This document shows positions 12,706 through 13,837 of a stretch of DNA of 13,837 bases, piece after piece. Origin of the DNA: an uncultured Allobaculum sp. Lineage in GTDB: Bacteria > Bacillota_I > Bacilli_A > Erysipelotrichales > Erysipelotrichaceae. Every line of letters starts with the position of its first letter. Position 1 is the stretch's first letter. The notes below the pieces were generated by a model, which did not search any database, had not been told where the DNA came from, and saw nothing but the letters and a program-made list of their open reading frames with translations. Location of the stretch: contig CAJTVE010000071.1 of the NCBI GenBank assembly GCA_910579655.1, forward strand, positions 1 through 13,837, given 5' to 3'. Made by a program: the position numbers and the translations under genes.

Positions 12706-13728
12706 TTATTTCTCTAAATCGTGTTCAGCGAAGTACTTAATTGTACGAACCATCTGAGAAGTGTAGGAGTTTTCGTTGTCGTACCAGGAAACAACCTGAA
12801 CGAGAGTGTTGCCATCTCCAGTAGGAGTAGCCATTGTCTGAGTAGCATCAAACAGAGAACCGTAAGTCATACCGATAACGTCGGAAGATACGATTTCTTC
12901 AGTGTTGTAACCGAAGCTTTCGTTCTGAGCAGCAGCCATTGCAGCGTTAACCTGGTCAGTAGTAACTTCGCCTTCAACTTCAGCAACTAAGATCGTAGTG
13001 GAACCTGTAGGAACAGGAACACGCTGAGCGGAACCGATCAGTTTGCCGTTGAGTTCTGGAATAACCAGACCGATCGCTTTAGCAGCACCAGTGGAGTTAG
13101 GAACGATGTTCACTGCAGCAGCGCGGGAACGACGTTTGTCACCTTTTCTCTGTGGTCCATCCAGAGTCATCTGGTCGCCAGTGTAAGCATGAACTGTAGT
13201 CATGATACCGGATTTGATAGGAGCCAGTTCATTCAGAGCTTTAGCCATTGGAGCTAAGCAGTTTGTTGTGCAGGATGCAGCGGAGATGATGTTGTCACCA
13301 GGTTTTAAGATTTCCTGGTTAACGTTGTAAACGATTGTTGGCAGGTCGTTTCCAGCAGGAGCGGAGATAACGACTTTTTTAGCGCCAGCGTCAATGTGAG
13401 CCTGTGCTTTAGCTTTGGAAGTATAGAAGCCTGTGCATTCCAGAACTACGTCTACATCCAGATCTTTCCAAGGAAGCTTGGAAGCGTCTGCTTCTTTGTA
13501 GATTTTGATTTCTTTGCCGTCAACGATGATGGAATCTTCAGTAGATTCTACTTTGTCAGCAAGTTTGTAAGTTCCCTGAGTTGAGTCATACTTGAGCAGG
13601 TGAGCTAACATATCAGGTTTTGTCAGGTCATTGATCGCAACTACTTCGTAGTTAGGATCATCAAACATCTGACGGAATGCAAGACGGCCGATACGTCCGA
13701 AGCCGTTTAAAGCAACTTTTACTGTCAT
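12706..13728 (-). CDS. gap: Glyceraldehyde-3-phosphate dehydrogenase (glycolytic)
   Basis: GAPDH oxidises and phosphorylates glyceraldehyde 3-phosphate with NAD in glycolysis. The 340-residue protein has the Rossmann motif NGFGRIGR (8-15), the active-site block ASCTTNCLAP with C153, H180 in TTVHAYTGDQ, and the conserved WYDNENSY near the C-terminus. D34 in the INDL segment fits NAD rather than NADP use. AGGAGG stands 11 nt before the ATG at 13728; the frame is open to 13788 but that would pass through the promoter. Codon choice is strongly biased toward codons such as GTT, GCT, GTA and ACT, unlike the neighbours, as expected for a very highly expressed gene. No cggR, pgk or tpi is in view; it appears monocistronic. 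Confidence 0.98.
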   Translation of the reverse strand: MTVKVALNGFGRIGRLAFRQMFDDPNYEVVAINDLTKPDMLAHLLKYDSTQGTYKLADKVESTEDSIIVDGKEIKIYKEADASKLPWKDLDVDVVLECTGFYTSKAKAQAHIDAGAKKVVISAPAGNDLPTIVYNVNQEILKPGDNIISAASCTTNCLAPMAKALNELAPIKSGIMTTVHAYTGDQMTLDGPQRKGDKRRSRAAAVNIVPNSTGAAKAIGLVIPELNGKLIGSAQRVPVPTGSTTILVAEVEGEVTTDQVNAAMAAAQNESFGYNTEEIVSSDVIGMTYGSLFDATQTMATPTGDGNTLVQVVSWYDNENSYTSQMVRTIKYFAEHDLEK

Positions 13729-13759
13729 GGTCAGTAAATCCTCCTTTAATAACGGTTTA

Positions 13760-13788
13760 ATTATAGATTCACCTCCAATCGCTGTCAA
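13760..13788 (-). promoter_or_regulatory. Perfect SigA consensus promoter of gap
   Basis: TTGACA (13783-13788) and TATAAT (13760-13765) are separated by exactly 17 nt on the minus strand, matching the consensus at all twelve positions. Transcription would start near 13753, giving a leader of about 25 nt. No operator is evident in the 49 bases upstream that are visible. Confidence 0.95.
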
Positions 13789-13837
13789 CGATGATCAGAC
13801 TGTATGATAAAAGTCGAACAAACTATGGTCGTTTTTT

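Noticed and set aside
13789..13837. Operator upstream of gap (two ATGAT direct repeats)
   Set aside because: The five-base repeats are too short to separate from chance, and no glycolytic regulator gene is next to gap in this window.

Overview
The window carries housekeeping genes of a low-to-mid GC Gram-positive bacterium (Bacillota). Support for this comes from strong Shine-Dalgarno sites, SigA-type promoters, the Bacillus-like gene order cysS, mrnC, rlmB, sigH-like gene, rpmG, secE, nusG, and the presence of Mini-RNase III. The class Erysipelotrichia is my best guess, but that is inference from general feel and not from a marker I can prove.

Layout from left to right. Positions 1-76 hold the 5' end of a bacterial class C group II intron on the minus strand; it runs off the left edge and sits directly after the terminator of rnr. 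Positions 195-3713 hold a minus-strand run: a NagD/YutF-like HAD phosphatase, secG and rnr. RNase R ends in an unusual acidic tail of ten octapeptide repeats. Positions 3958-6532 form a galactose locus: galK (minus) diverges from a LacI/GalR-type regulator (plus). The spacer between them holds a clear galK promoter, two matching palindromes 31 bp apart and a cre-like site. A bidirectional terminator separates the regulator from nusG.

Positions 6805-11501 hold the translation/secretion cluster, all on the minus strand. cysS, mrnC and rlmB are coupled by 1-bp and 4-bp overlaps. A divergent SigH-like sigma factor follows, then rpmG and secE from their own near-consensus promoter, whose -35 box overlaps the sigma-factor stop codon. 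A terminator and an unexplained leader of about 300 nt come before nusG. Compared with Bacillus, yacP is missing between rlmB and the sigma gene, and rplK/rplA do not follow nusG.

Positions 11589-12415 hold two overlapping genes of unknown function: a 54-residue acidic protein and a membrane-anchored helical-repeat protein. A terminator or 5' hairpin lies right before the cysS ribosome-binding site. Positions 12706-13788 hold gap (glycolytic GAPDH) with a perfect SigA consensus promoter and a strong terminator.

I see no tRNA, rRNA, CRISPR array, prophage or toxin-antitoxin system, and no clearly novel multi-gene system. The items most worth a second look are the group II intron, the RNase R repeat tail, the uncharacterised gene pair at 11589-12415, and the isolated nusG with its long leader.
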